Positions 41,266-53,539 of a stretch of 64,000 bases of DNA are shown here, in pieces. This DNA is from Acanthosoma haemorrhoidale (lineage: Eukaryota; Arthropoda; Insecta; Hemiptera; Acanthosomatidae), in NCBI GenBank assembly GCA_930367205.1, contig OV884015.1, positions 36,819,288 to 36,883,287 of the forward strand, read 5' to 3'. Each line of letters starts with the position of its first letter. Within the stretch, counting starts at the first letter, position 1. The translations under genes and the position numbers were made by a program. Under the pieces are notes generated by a model. That model made no database searches, had not been told where the DNA came from, and was given only the letters and a program-made list of their open reading frames with translations.

Positions 41266-43989
41266 GTTAGCAGTACAACATTTGACTTATTCAGATATAC
41301 TGTTGATGCAGACATATCAAACATAAACAAAATACAAAAAAAAAGAGAATCAGACGCCCAAGTCATTGGAAGCACTTCATGATTTGGATTTCTTTAAGGA
41401 TGAGAAACCTATTTTATATTGTGCTGGGTGGGAGGGAGATGGCGTTCTTATTTATCTGTTAACACTAGTTACTGCCTTCCGAGATGAAGTGAAAATTCAA
41501 TGAAGATTACTACCGACCTACCGATTACTCGGGTTGTTTCTTTTTTACTGAGATTCATTACTTCAATAATTTTAAACACAAAAATTACTATGAAATGAAA
41601 ACAAGAAAGGAAGTTTTTTACTGATTCTATTGTTAATCGTTACTTTTTTTAATTATTGGCTCTTCCGCGAAAAGAAAAAAATATATATATTTTTTACGTT
41701 ATATGGGGTTTTAGGAAATAGTGTGTAGTACTCTAAAGTAAGGAAAATAAAATTAAGTTCTGTTATGATCTGATATATCAATTAACCCCCCACTGAAAAA
41801 GTGAAACCTATTGAAGTAGTGACATTCAGGTGCCCCCTTTACACAAGAAGCAAGGTTCTGTGGCATACGCGGGACTGGTCATGTGACTGTTTTCCTACCT
41901 CTCACCCCATCAAATATACATTACGTTGAAAATTAAGAAGTGACTACCTACATAGCTTGATAAAGTAAGTTTTTAACTTTAAACGGATTTTGAAGAAATA
42001 TATATAACTCGATAAATGTAACATTAAAGTTTTTAATTGTACTCTGAAATGTTTTTACCCTCACTTCTCAAAATTTTTTAAATTCTTGATATAATAATTT
42101 TAACAATTAGTTTTAACAATTTTAGAAATCTTTTTTTCATTTTTAATTTGAAAGGCTACTGCTTATTTGATCATGTTTCTGCTCCCTTGAAACCTTTTGT
42201 ACATTTCATTTTCATTTCAACAGCATGCTTATTTTATTTAAGGCACTGGAAGTAAAGAAAAATGATTTGTTTTCATTGAGCACTTGTTTTTAGCAATTTA
42301 ACGGTTGGATTTTTAAAAATCCTCTTCGTTACAAAACCTCAGGTAATTAAACTCACAAAAATATTTTTAGCATACTGTCTACGATATTGGTTAGGCAATC
42401 TCTGCTGTTTGTTGTCTCACAGTAATAATTCAATGAAGACAATAATGGACTCTTAGATAATTTTCTTCACTGTAATAAATCACGTTTAGGTATCTCACTT
42501 CGCATAAATCATGCTGTAGAAATGATAAAGAAGCCTCAGTGCTCTAACTCCTTATTTTTAGCAGAATTTCATGCTGTTGACCTCTACTAAAACAAACATA
42601 ATTGTTAAGAGAAGTAAAAAATAAAACTTAGTTAATTTTAGATGGATCTCCTACAACGTGGAGCTAAGAGTACCGTTACTATAGTACGGACTTGCAATAT
42701 TATACGTAATATTTGTCCCCACAAAATTCCGTTTTTCGCATAATGAGATCTGTTTGAGCCAATAAAAGTCAAAGAAATTTATTTATTCAGCCCGGACATA
42801 AAATAGTTATTATTCCTTAGTTAGGTGTACATTTTGTTTGTATTGTCTACTGGAGAAAAACTAACTTATTCCGAAAAACATTTTAGAGTTTGCAAACATT
42901 CTATAATGTTTACACTTCCAAAATAAAATCAAAATATTTATAAAATAAATTAAGTAAATTCATAATGGGATCATACTTTAATGAAATTCTGAACATACAA
43001 CATACGAAAAACTGAAACATTCTCTTGAAAAAATATCGCTTAAGATTTCGAAAAATCAACAAATCGTCAACAATATCAATATAATAGAATATATCAAATA
43101 TGCATGTTTTGTAAGTATTCAGTGAAAATTTCCAATGAGATCTTATCTAAATATCCAATGAAAGTACTGTACTTATTTTAACTTACAACCATTATTAAAC
43201 AACTGCATTTTCTTCGTAAAGATGTAATTTACTTTAATATATATGCAATAATCTTTTCATCATTTTAGATAATTTTTTTAATAATTTCAACAAATCTTTT
43301 GGGACATTAAATTTTAGTTCCTCTTATTGTTTCTTTGAATTGTGTTTTTAATAATTGGATTGTGAATTTAAGCTTATAGTTTTCACCTCTAAAGATATCT
43401 GAGCCAAACCAACAATTGATCTAGACAATTGACAGATCGTAAAACTTGTTTTTAACCATTTCCTAATCTGAAAAATTTCAAACATATCTTATGTAGCGAT
43501 GTTAAACTTTTTTCACATCAGGTTTACACTATTTGGGCGTTGGCTAGCTAGCACTGGAAATAAATTTCAATTTGGTTTTGACCTAGGTATTTTACTTGAC
43601 ATGGCTACTTGAACTCGGTCCCGTGAATTATTATGAATTATTTTACATTAAATAATATATATTAAATTTACTTTCGGCCATCTCAGATGATTAATGAGTA
43701 ATGCACTTAGTGTAGATTCCTTCTCAGCCTATTTTCGAAAAATTGAGCAGCTACATGAATAAAGAAATGTCTAAACAGAACTAGTAGTACCTAGTAGAAA
43801 ACCGGGCATTGCTTTCCTTTCTTTTTCAGAATGTTTTCCATGGATTGATTTTTTTTTAATTTGCTCTATTAACTCACCATGGTAGTGACCTCCCCCATTT
43901 TAAAGCCACTCTATTAAGCTTCGGAAACTAAGTTAAATTGCAGGTTTTGACGGCACTTGAAAACTCTAGCTGTTACCATTCGACCTCGG
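41266..43989. other. AT-rich DNA between the two duplicated segments
   Basis: If the segments are gene copies, exons of copy 2 would be expected here on the minus strand; none was recognised. Contains short direct repeats such as TTTTAACAATTAG/TTTTAACAATTTTAG near 42100. Confidence 0.4.
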
Positions 43990-44345
43990 TTGCACTGGTA
44001 ACGGTTATACATTGATTTGATGATTTAAACGCAGGGGGGGGGGCTCTTGTACATTTTGATTTATTTTTTCTTATTTTACTTTATTTATATATTGTTATGC
44101 CATATTTTTCTCACAAAGATGTAGGTCTTAAAAAAATTTGTGGAATGAAACTTACCGTTGCCCGCATATTCACCAAATGTCAAGAGAATCGACAACAAAG
44201 AGAACAGTATCGACTTCGAACTGTTATGGGGGAAACAATAATCAAAGTAAGCTAGCAAGCATTTTATAAAAGAAATTGTTTAAATTTATCAGATTGTGTA
44301 CAATTCACAAACCCATTCGACTGCCTCAGTCTGGGTGGAATCGTC
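43990..44345 (-). pseudogene. Duplicated promoter and signal-peptide-like exon, copy 2
   Basis: On the minus strand: upstream block CACCCAGACTGAGGCAGTCG (about 44335), TTTTATAAAATGC as TATA box (44268-44262), then the open stretch SKSILFSLLSILLTFGEYAG followed by N and a donor ACG|GTAAGT (exon end 44156). This looks like a cleavable signal peptide split by an intron, but the codon where Met is expected (44219) is TCG. The acceptor-like island ATCATCAAATCAATGTATAA...CCGTTACCAG lies at 44024-43991. Beyond it no exon of matching phase is clear. Confidence 0.4.
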
Positions 44346-47300
44346 AGGTTGCGAATACCCTAAAATGCTATAAGATTATTAAGCCAATAAAATATTCAAT
44401 ATCGAAATCGCTTTTTAGAACAATACTGCTTATATATTACTACTAGTACTATAAATATATGCACTTCAAGTATACCGTTTCATATTTCTATACATCCATA
44501 TATACAAAACAGAAACAATGAATCAGATAGTCAGTTAATCAATTATCAATTAATTAATAATAATGAAACACAGCACTCTTATCATAGAAATAATTTTCAT
44601 TTTTCAGGTTAAACCATTAGTATCAAAAGTAGCTAGGTGAATGATCTGACCCTCGAAAGACAGGCTTGTCTTTTCCAGCGACGTTTTCCAGTGGATTATT
44701 TTTTACTTTAATTTTATTCAGTTTATATTTTTCAGTTGTCTCACACTGATCTCATCCGCAAAATTACAGTATTAAGATACAGTAGTCAAACCAAAAGAAC
44801 ACACCTGATAAATAAAGATGTACAATTTTCCTTTAGGTTTGCTACCATTCAAGGGCCTTATATCATATTAATGTATAGCATTACTATAAAATATTATAGA
44901 ATAGCACTGCAGTTATCATGATATCTGTGATTATAAGTCCTAGCTCTGCCTACCTACCGCACTCCTTCATTACCTGTGGCAGATATGCGGTAGCAGGCCT
45001 GCATGTTGCTACAGGTGGCTGGGTTGGGGCTACCCCCCTGTCAATGTTGATGGATCGCAAGGAACCTCTTCTGCCAAAACAATAACCTCCCCACTAACCA
45101 GTCTTTAGCACGCTCCTCGCCGCCCTTCTCACAGGGATTGTCTCCCCATGTTTTTTTTTCAAGGGTTTTTTTTTTACTTAGGAGTTCACATTGACCACTT
45201 CGAGGCACACTTGATGCTTAATGGAGTATGACACTAGTAAGTCATACAAAACAAATATGCTTAGGACTTTTCATGGAGAATATTCGTTAATCTAATTCAC
45301 AGTTGATAATTGTATGTGTTAGTTGATCTAAAGACCAGCTGTGTAGCCATCTCTTTTCTCTTTATGAATTGGGTTTTTACCGCCTACAATTTTATTGCAA
45401 GCATGAATTTCTGGAATGAATACCGAAACAAAAAAAAAGAAGGAATGGTGATTATGAAAAATTTAGTTTCCATTGTTGAACATCAATACTTATTTCATTT
45501 ACTCACTATCTAGATCACTGAATAAAATAACTTTGAAATAATGAAATAATTTTGAATAATGAAATAAAATTAAATAATTTGTCTGGCCCCTTATTTGAAA
45601 GTAAAGCCTTTTATATTTCATCGAGTCACAAAACATATATATTAGGCGTTGGTTAACAAGAAACTATGAAAACAAACATAGACGAGAAAAAGATAACTTT
45701 TAAACTTTCTCAAATTACAACTGATTTGCAATTAAAGATTAAAGATTCAAAGCTGTATTTTTTGTTGATGGTTAAGGACAAATTACTTTAGGAAATGCAA
45801 AAATGTTTTGGAAGGAAGAAGGGGAGATATAGCGTATTTAATGTTGTTTATGCAAATTATATTTTAAAAAACACAATTTAGTTCGTTTATTGTCAATTCA
45901 TATTTAGATGTGGTTGAGTTAATTCATACATAAAGTGATGAATTAGTTGGGGTATTGTCTTAAGCTGATGAAAAATCGATGTTGGACTTTTCATCAAATT
46001 TATCAATGGAGATCGTTTCAACGGTTACTTCTCGACGTTTAATGGTTGGAGTGTGATGTTGAATACTTGACACATACTAAAAGAATGACCTTTCAGCCTG
46101 TTGCTAAAATGCAAAGTATTTTTAACCCGTTTCATTGATAAATTTGTAAAAAATCCATTACAACATCCAAACATTAATAAGTCTAGGCTAACAAATTCAA
46201 ACACTCATCAATTTAGCTCATAGTTGCCATAATAGAAATTCTTGTTTCTAAAAATAAAAAAATGTATTAAATTAGAACAAAAGAGCAAGAGTAATTAACT
46301 GTAGATCAACTGGTTATCGTAGTACTTGCAGCATGAACACCTGAGAATAAAAATTCTAGCAGTTATCTAATTACTATTAACGAACAATTGCTTTTGACAT
46401 TGTGCCGATAAAAAAGAAAGAATTATTAAATTTCAATTTTATTTAGATCAAAGTAAAACACATTGGTTACGACACCAAAGTAAGAAGCGTCTGAAACGAA
46501 CTAATTTCTTAAAGGTCTTTATTTGTAAAATTACGATTTGCTCACCCAGCATTAATGATTGTTATTATTTTGTGGAGAGCTCATTCACATCATAGACACA
46601 ATTCCTCATGAATTGCTGGGGCGATGAAGACGGTTGGGAAATGATGTGGGAAGATGACGTTATGATGATAAATGTAGCTGTACCTAAAACAGTAACAGGC
46701 TACGACTGCTATGAAAAATCATCTTTTGAGTCATCAATCTTTTTGATGATGTTCCCTGCAATAAAGAGTGCGAAATATTAGAAAAACTAAAGTTCTTCGA
46801 AAAAAATACTAAGTTTTTATTTTTGAAAAATAAATAAAACGACATCCCAGGTAATGGTGCACATATGTAAACCATATTAATGCAGAATTAATCGAGGGCT
46901 TTACTACTCAAAATCGGATAAAATTTTACAGAAGCAAGGAAATTAAGCAAGAGCAGTATGAGGAAGAAAACCCATAAAAAAGTGATTAGTAAAATCGTTT
47001 TACTCTGATTTTTTTTCAATGAGATATTAAAAAAACCTGCTTTAAGTTATTCTATAGGACTCAAGTACTTTTACTTTTAATTAACTTAAATAAAAAGGTG
47101 ACAATAGTTCATCAATCTACCTTAGTTTGTTCACTTAGAAAATTCGATTTGACAACGGTGAGACTGGTACGTAAGAAAACAGATCAGTTGAAGTTGTAAC
47201 TTGTGGATCCAGCTTTGGAGTCCGTATGTAAGTAATCAAATCCATTTATTTTACTTTTCATGATAGTTTAAGAGGTGTTTAACATCCCTAAAGTGTGCAA

Positions 47301-47380
47301 TATGCAATGCAGCAAATAAAACAAGAAATTCGCAAGCTATCGCAGCTCAGCAATATCTCAATGCTTGCTTAACGTGAATC
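44346..47380. other. AT-rich DNA with a GC-elevated stretch at 44935-45150
   Basis: 44935-45150 is GC-elevated (TGCGGTAGCAGGCCTGCATG and a C-rich part) and might be an unknown repeat. Frames at 44736-44921, 45310-45513 and 46684-46875 have no support. Confidence 0.35.
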
Positions 47381-47382
47381 TC

Positions 47383-47600
47383 TTTTTATTATGATACCAT
47401 TACAATATGCCTCATTGGGCAGAAAGTAATTGTGATAAATGTTTTCATTCATACCATATTTACAATTTTCATTCACTCGCTCATTCATACAGTATTTACA
47501 AACAGCCCATAAATATCCCATATCCACATGCTTGTCACCTCCCTCCCATGGGAATGAGGAAGCGGTGTCTTGGGAAGTCCCCCACGCTCCTCCGCTCGTG
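47383..47600 (-). mobile_element. Jockey-like LINE, 3' UTR copy 4, 5'-truncated
   Basis: Starts on the plus strand with TTTTTATTATGATACCATTA, then GCCTCATTGGGCAGAAAG, CATTCACTCGCTCATTCATA and GGAAGTCCCCCACGCTCCTC, where homology to the 36845 copy ends. The frames 47407-47601 and 47439-47660 are shadows. Confidence 0.8.
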
Positions 47601-48399
47601 AGCTTTGGTTTATTGGGGATTCAGCAAATCACTCACACTCTAATTAACTTCTGCCTATGAATTATATTTGTAACTATTCTACAAACCTGCGGGCCGTGAA
47701 AGCCTAGCCATTGAAGTGGCGGCCCTTCACTTGCACAACTATTAGAAGCCGTGGAAGAACATTTTTTCCTTACAAAGCAGTGACTTTGTTAATAGTTTCA
47801 CTACAGTCGATTAATCAGATGATTCACTGAATGGACCGGAAGTAATTATTATTGAAAATGATGTACATATGTTGCAAAAAGCCTAATATTTACTAGTAAT
47901 TCATCAATTAATCAATTCTGATTAAGTATGTTGTTTTTTGCTCATTAGCACGTTACTAAATTGGTTTTATGATTTCCATGCGCAATATTCATCATCATAC
48001 AATGTTCTATTGTTAAGAGACTCCTTCTAATTCAAAGTACGATTTCGATGGAAAAGTCCGCGGTAGCAGTTAGAAGTAACTTCTGTCTGTCTGTTAAACA
48101 GTGGAAGACCAAATCGATGATGTCACGACCGCTGACTGGAGGACAGTTCCAACGAAATATGGCCACTGGATTTCCCTCAAAGCAGTAGTTAACTGCCAGC
48201 AGCCACTGCCAACAGCTGACTAAATAGTACCTTTAATTTTCTAATGTATCTTCGTTGGCTTGGGATCACGTTTTTCGTTTGAGAATGGGTGAATGAAGTA
48301 AAGAAGAAACCCGAGCCGAGAGATAAAACGGGAGGATCAAGACAGAAAATTGAAAGGTTGAGAGCCTTTAAGTGGTTAAGAAAAAACTGGAGAATGGAA
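47601..48399. other. Mixed DNA, no gene seen
   Basis: 47690-47760 and 48040-48200 are moderately GC-elevated; the latter leads into the island described next. Confidence 0.35.
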
Positions 48400-48986
48400 T
48401 GAGTGGAGTGGACTGACTGGAAGTTGGAAGGTGGTGTATATTGTGGCCTGCCAGTCGGTGAGATGTCAAGAGCCTGGAGGCCCGGAGTTATTAGTACAGC
48501 GAGCGGCAGTATTTTATCGGAAGACTGCCGAAAGTGAAGCGCCGCCGGGGCAGCTCCCACGTTCCATCATCCCCTTTGGGGTCAGATTTATCGGGGGTCA
48601 ATGGAGGGGGGCGCCGACGATAATTACGATATTAGCCGGCCAGCGGTAGGGTGGGGGCAGGGACACGGGGAGAGGGGGCGTGGGAAAGGGCGTGAGCGAC
48701 TGTGATTGGCCGACTGGGCAGCGGAGGCGGCCAATGAACGACAGGGGGCGTGGCCGGAGGCAGCTACCGTGCAGTTCCCACACGGAGATAATTGGGCCTC
48801 CGCAATTACCCGCTACCCAGGGGAGAGCGAGGCAGTCTCTAGCCAGCTCCCGCATCGGTAACTGCCAGCCTCCTGCCCCCACCATCCGCTCTACACATCC
48901 TTCGTCTTCCATCACCTCTAATTATACACACAAATCTCTGTCCAGTCTGCAAGTGTGCAGTCCACCACTCGTAGTCACTCATACAG
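48400..48986 (+). promoter_or_regulatory. GC-rich island with CCAAT and GC boxes: promoter and possible first exon
   Basis: GC content rises sharply against AT-rich flanks. Core motifs cluster within 85 bases: GGGGGCGTGGG (48674-48684), ATTGG (48705-48709), CCAAT (48731-48735) and GGGGGCGTGGCC (48744-48755). Downstream, C-rich sequence without a convincing start codon ends in a donor-like TACAG|GTAGTC at 48987, consistent with a 5' untranslated first exon of a plus-strand gene. Divergent use is possible because the boxes are symmetric. The minus frame 48189-48560 and the two frames over 48598-49057 are taken as composition-driven. Confidence 0.45.
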
Positions 48987-50831
48987 GTAGTCACAAATTA
49001 TATATTATATTATTTTATAATAACAGCCTTTCATATAACAATTTAACAAAGAATTAAGTTTTTAAGAATCTTTGTTTCGAGTATTTTCATGTTACATAAT
49101 TGATGATCTTAGAGAATTGTACTTGTGTACAGGATCAATTGTGTCTCGTATTCATAAAAATTGATTAATACATAACAACTGTCAACAGGTAATATTTGAT
49201 AAGGTTCTAGTATTTTATGACCAAATAGAAAAATATGTGTTTGGTTTTCTCAGAAAATCTCACCATTTTCTGGAAAGGCCAGATTCCTAATACTGCTGTC
49301 AATGAACCTGTCAAAGTCTCATGTTGTCAATGGTTCTTGGTGCTCTAGAGACAGAAAAACTGTCCCTATAACTAGTAATAACATTTTAAGCTAAAGTATT
49401 ATATTTAGGAGTGAATTACGTTTATTTTCATGACATTTAGATTATTTTATCTTAATGCATCATACAACTGTACCACTTGTCAAACTCATTATGCCTCAAT
49501 CATTTTAAGTAAAGTTATACTATCTTCAAAAGTCAAAAACAGTTTACCCTCTGCATTGCGTACAAGTGATTAAATGTTATCTATTATCCTCTTCTCGAAC
49601 CCTTAGAAGGGTAATTCTTTAATTGACAGCGGTGCAAAACTTGAGAAAGATGATGCACGTCACAAATGTAATATCTTACTGTATGTTTGAAGTTTAAATT
49701 TGTATTGAAAATTACTCTATTTTGTATTTAAAATAAATTGGTATTATGTAAACGAACAAAAGTCGTTCAGAGCCATACCACTCTGCGGCATGACAAAATC
49801 GAATCTATCTTTTACAATACATGCCACCGTTCTGGTCTGTGCTGGCTTACCCAAGCACCCATTTAAATTATCGGTTTAGGATAACGGCAAATATGTGCTA
49901 TTTTTTTTTTAAGATTTATCGATTTTTAATTAAATAATAAATTCATATATAATTGTAAATTTGCAAGAATTTTAATAAAATTCAATTTGGCGATATGTTA
50001 GCTCAAAAATAAATAATGTCCATATAGACTAGAAGATTATTTTATTATATATTATTTATAATATTTAACTTACAGCAGTTACTTTATTTTATTATATGAG
50101 GTGGGGTATCATGACATGAATAGGCCATTATTAATACTTTCGGAGTCTCATATGAAAAAAATATTCACAGTATCTCAAAAAATTTGAACCAAAAACTGTT
50201 TACGCAGTGTTTATACATTTTGATTTTGTCATTTATGCCATAATTCATTTGTCACAAACATATGATCGAAGTCGAAATCGATACAGTATAGTATAAAGTA
50301 CATTTTATTTTTCGATCTTTGAAAAAAGGAATAAAATTGGGTTTTCATCAGAAATATCATTAAATCTCAAAGATTGCATGGTACTAGTTTTGTACGTTGC
50401 GTGACAGCTATGTCGTCCAATCATAAACATACCTAAAATACTTTATATATGTATATTATATGTTTGACTAATATTATTTTTTAATATTGAAAATTTTACA
50501 AATAAAGCAATGTATCGAAATTATATCATTGCAAAGGGCCTTTATAAACAACCCCTTTTCTAACTGACGTCTCGTTACATAATACTGCTGGGTAGGGCTA
50601 TTTTAAATATTCAGTCCCATAGCAGATTTTTTGAAGGGATGAGCTCTGTCAAGGTTTTTTTTTACTGTACACGTAGGCTCTTATTGGTCAAATCTACCAT
50701 TTTATTCTATTTGTCTATCACGACTCATACTTATTCTTGTATAAAATCTAAAAATCAATAATTTTTTGACACAGTTTTTTTTGCCATGACCTCTCAATTC
50801 GTTTAATAAAACAAAGGTAAAAATACAATGT
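48987..50831. other. AT-rich DNA, possibly first intron
   Basis: No exon recognised. 49760-49880 is slightly GC-elevated. Confidence 0.35.
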
Positions 50832-50834
50832 TCT

Positions 50835-50840
50835 TTTATT
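50835..50840 (-). terminator. Poly(A) signal after the candidate exon
   Basis: AATAAA on the minus strand, about 90 bases past the TGA at 50932. Confidence 0.35.
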
Positions 50841-50931
50841 GAATTTCTATTGAAGTCTTGAACCCAGATATTCCACATCTTAACTGAGCTTTCAGTAGGT
50901 ACAGCTCAAAAATGAAAAATATAGAAATATT

Positions 50932-51091
50932 TCAGTTTCTTGATGAGAATAGATGTCTAGAGCAGTATCGAGGACAGTCTTCAAAGACAGTCTTTTGTTC
51001 TTCCCAGCAATACCTGGCTTCAAAGTACCTGGTTGGTTGTGAAACATATTGCTTGCCACTGTCCGAAACAGCTCCATAATACCACAGACTC
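50932..51091 (-). CDS. Candidate terminal exon, 160 nt, Cys-containing, unknown gene
   Basis: On the minus strand a strong acceptor, an 11-T run followed by AAG, ends at 51092. The exon then reads, in phase 1, SLWYYGAVSDSGKQYVSQPT, RYFEARYCWEEQKTVFEDCP, RYCSRHLFSSRN and a TGA at 50932-50934. Aromatic and Cys residues (three Cys) suggest a secreted or extracellular protein end, which is inference. A second frame starting ATG at 51077 (MELFRTVASNMFHN...) is also open to 50892, so the frame is not settled. AATAAA follows on the minus strand (complement of 50835-50840). No family recognised. Confidence 0.4.
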
Positions 51092-51369
51092 CTTAAAAAA
51101 AAAAATGTTCATCATTATTTTTGGACATCCGTCGGTTTTAATGGTATACATATTTTTTTTAGCCGATAATATATTTTACGCAAGCAATTATGCCCGTGGA
51201 TGACTCACTGAGCAGAAGATAAATCACGAAGAATGCCTAATGATTTACAAACGGTTTAATTAGCTGTAAGAAATAAGCATGTAGGACATAGACTAATATA
51301 ATACATGCATAGCAAATGTGTTTGGCATAATAAATATCACCTATACATAATACATAAGGGCCCACAACC

Positions 51370-51720
51370 AACTGTCAAATAGGTTTTATATCCTGAGAGA
51401 GCGAAGAGGGGTCGGCTTTCGTTATGTGTCGACACATGAAAGGGCACCCACAAGCCTCCTTAGCCGGCGGAGAGAGGAAAAAAAAAAGTACGCGTGTAGT
51501 TATGAAGGGAAAAACCCAGATAAAAAACATGCTGTGTGGTTCATTGATTACGCAAAATGATTGGCTGACGTGTGTCTCCCAGCCTAACTGCACTTGTTAA
51601 TCTAAGTTTTTATGCACTTTGCGGTCATCCGCGCTCGTAAAAATGCATAAGAAACAAGGTTTCAAGAATAACTAGCTTACTTTTAAGCGGGCAATCTGAC
51701 AGCTTCGGTCGTTCTGCCTC
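51370..51720. promoter_or_regulatory. GC-elevated block, possible regulatory element
   Basis: Contains TGATTACGCAAAATG and GATTGGCTGACGTG (CCAAT-, bZIP- and TALE-like strings) and GCGGTCATCCGCGC. The 72-codon minus frame at 51375-51593 has no support. Confidence 0.2.
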
Positions 51721-52284
51721 CTAAGGAGATATTTCTGTACTGAATTAATTTATAATTTCTTAATTGCTTTGATTTTAGGAAGAAGGAATCATGATAGTTT
51801 TACTGTATAAACCATCAACAGTCAGACAGTCAGTAACTGCCGAACTCGTTAATCTTATTGCTGATGATATAATGAAGTTAAAAATATTTAAATTATCTGC
51901 ATTTCGAATTTGAATAATGTTTTTATAATTCTAATAAAAAGCGTTTTTTCCACAAAAATGTCTTATTAAATTTTCCAAAAATCAATACATTTTTCATGGC
52001 ATGTTGGAAGAATCTGTGTGGTGTAATAAGGTTTTTTTAATTTTATGAATATTTCTTGAAAGTTTATCGATAGCTTATTGCTGTCAACTTCGTTTTTCAT
52101 TCAGTTATTATATTGCTATTTTTTATTTTATTTATAATGTTAAAATTTTACGGTATTTGACCTACTGGCGGGGGTGTGTCTCATTCATTCAATTTGGTTA
52201 CCTAGATGTTGCCACGCTACCCATATGGGTGGCCCCTTATAGAATAAAGGGTCATATCTTACCCAGGGGAGCCCTTGAGCATCC
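51721..52284. other. AT-rich DNA, no gene seen
   Basis: Nothing recognised up to the GC-richer stretch around the 5S-like sequence. Confidence 0.4.
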
Positions 52285-52345
52285 TTGGGGGTGGTCACCC
52301 ATCTAGTGCTTATCTGGCTCGATCTTGCTTAACACTTAGATAGTG
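52285..52345 (-). pseudogene. 5S rRNA-derived sequence (pseudogene or SINE3-like)
   Basis: On the minus strand TTAAGCAAGATCGAGCCAGA, TAAGCACTAGATGGGTGACC and ACC lines up with the internal control region of 5S rRNA (TTAAGCAACGTCGGGC..., TTAGTACTTAGATGGGTGACC). The A-box, intermediate and C-box parts are all present in order. The ends of the 120-nt gene are not readable: upstream of TTAAGC and downstream of GGTGACC identity fades. This is too diverged for a functional gene; a 5S pseudogene or a 5S-headed SINE fits. Confidence 0.55.
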
Positions 52346-53279
52346 CTCCTCAGGGGTCCCATAATGAAAATCTATGTTTATTGGTAATTTGTTCCCAAGC
52401 CCGATGGGAGGGGTTCTGGTTCCATTCACGTATAGAGGTGACCATTTTCTCCCTTTATGTATGTATGATTCAGTTTATCTGTTTTATAAGTATTTGTTTG
52501 AAGTAGTTCATTGAAAATCACTCTCTGGCTTAAATGGGAAATAGATAATCGACATAAAAGATGTATTCATCTTTTATGCCATATTTACGTTGGCTTTCTC
52601 ATTCATACAGTATTTACATATTCGTACAACGAAGGAATATATAACTAGCTCAGGAATCCCTACTCCATCCGCTAATAAAAATAGTCTGAAATTTTAACGA
52701 TACTTCCCATAAAAACTCGAAATATTCTACGGATTGGTGTTTCTGTTACACAGTAGCGTGAGGTATGGTTAACAATTTAAATGTGAAAAAGTCGGGCCTG
52801 CTAAACTAAATTTTAAAGGTTTATAAACTCAGAGTTTTGATTTTTTTTCCCCATGGCTAATGACTCATTAGATAAGGTAACGCAAACATTATTTTAAAGA
52901 TATTAGATAAGGCTTAGTGAGCCAACGGTAGAAAAAATAGTTCTTTATACATTCCAAGACTATTTTAATAGGGTTTTTATGTTAATAAAATATTCACAAT
53001 TTTTTTTATGCGCTGCAAAGGCATTTTTAGGTAAAAATTCCCAGTATTATTTGGCAACCATTTTAAAATCTTTTAAGAAATGGATGTACTTCAGGTCCGA
53101 ACTCGGACATTTCTCGATACTCTTCCTTCACTATCTTTTCTATTTCGTTTGTAAAAAATTTGTTGAGAGGCATGGTTTTGGATCAAAATCCTCTGCCCAT
53201 CCTCCATGCCATAAGAATAGTAAATCTCTGCTTGGCTTGTAGACCTGGTGTGCCGCCGGAATCTCGGCCGGCTCTTGGG

Positions 53280-53352
53280 TGGCCCTACTGGCTTAGCGCT
53301 TTTAGACTACTAGACTGCGTATACCAAAACCACAAGGCGTTCAGGACCGCTT
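53280..53352 (+). repeat. tRNA-like SINE head
   Basis: ACTGGCTTAGCGCTTTTAGA (A-box-like TGGCTTAGCGC, 53288-53299) and GGCGTTCAGGACCGC (B-box-like, 53336-53350), about 40 bases apart. GC-rich surroundings 53220-53375 contrast with the flanks. The frames 52979-53242 and 53160-53375 are shadows. Confidence 0.3.
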
Positions 53353-53539
53353 GGTCTTACCCCTATAAAAACTAACATTCATCCTACCAATTTTGTTAAT
53401 TACTGTTACATAAGAAAAATAATTGATTAAACAGGGGAAAATGTTTTGATAGCTGAAGTTTGGAGCTATTAGTTTTACAGCGGATAGAGGCACGGAAGTG
53501 ATCTATATCAATCCTCAAAACAATAAAACCCAGCCCATT

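Noticed and set aside
48189..49057. Long frames on both strands in the GC-rich island
   Set aside because: Both strands open, low-complexity Pro/Ser/Arg content and no domain; expected in GC-rich DNA where stops are rare.
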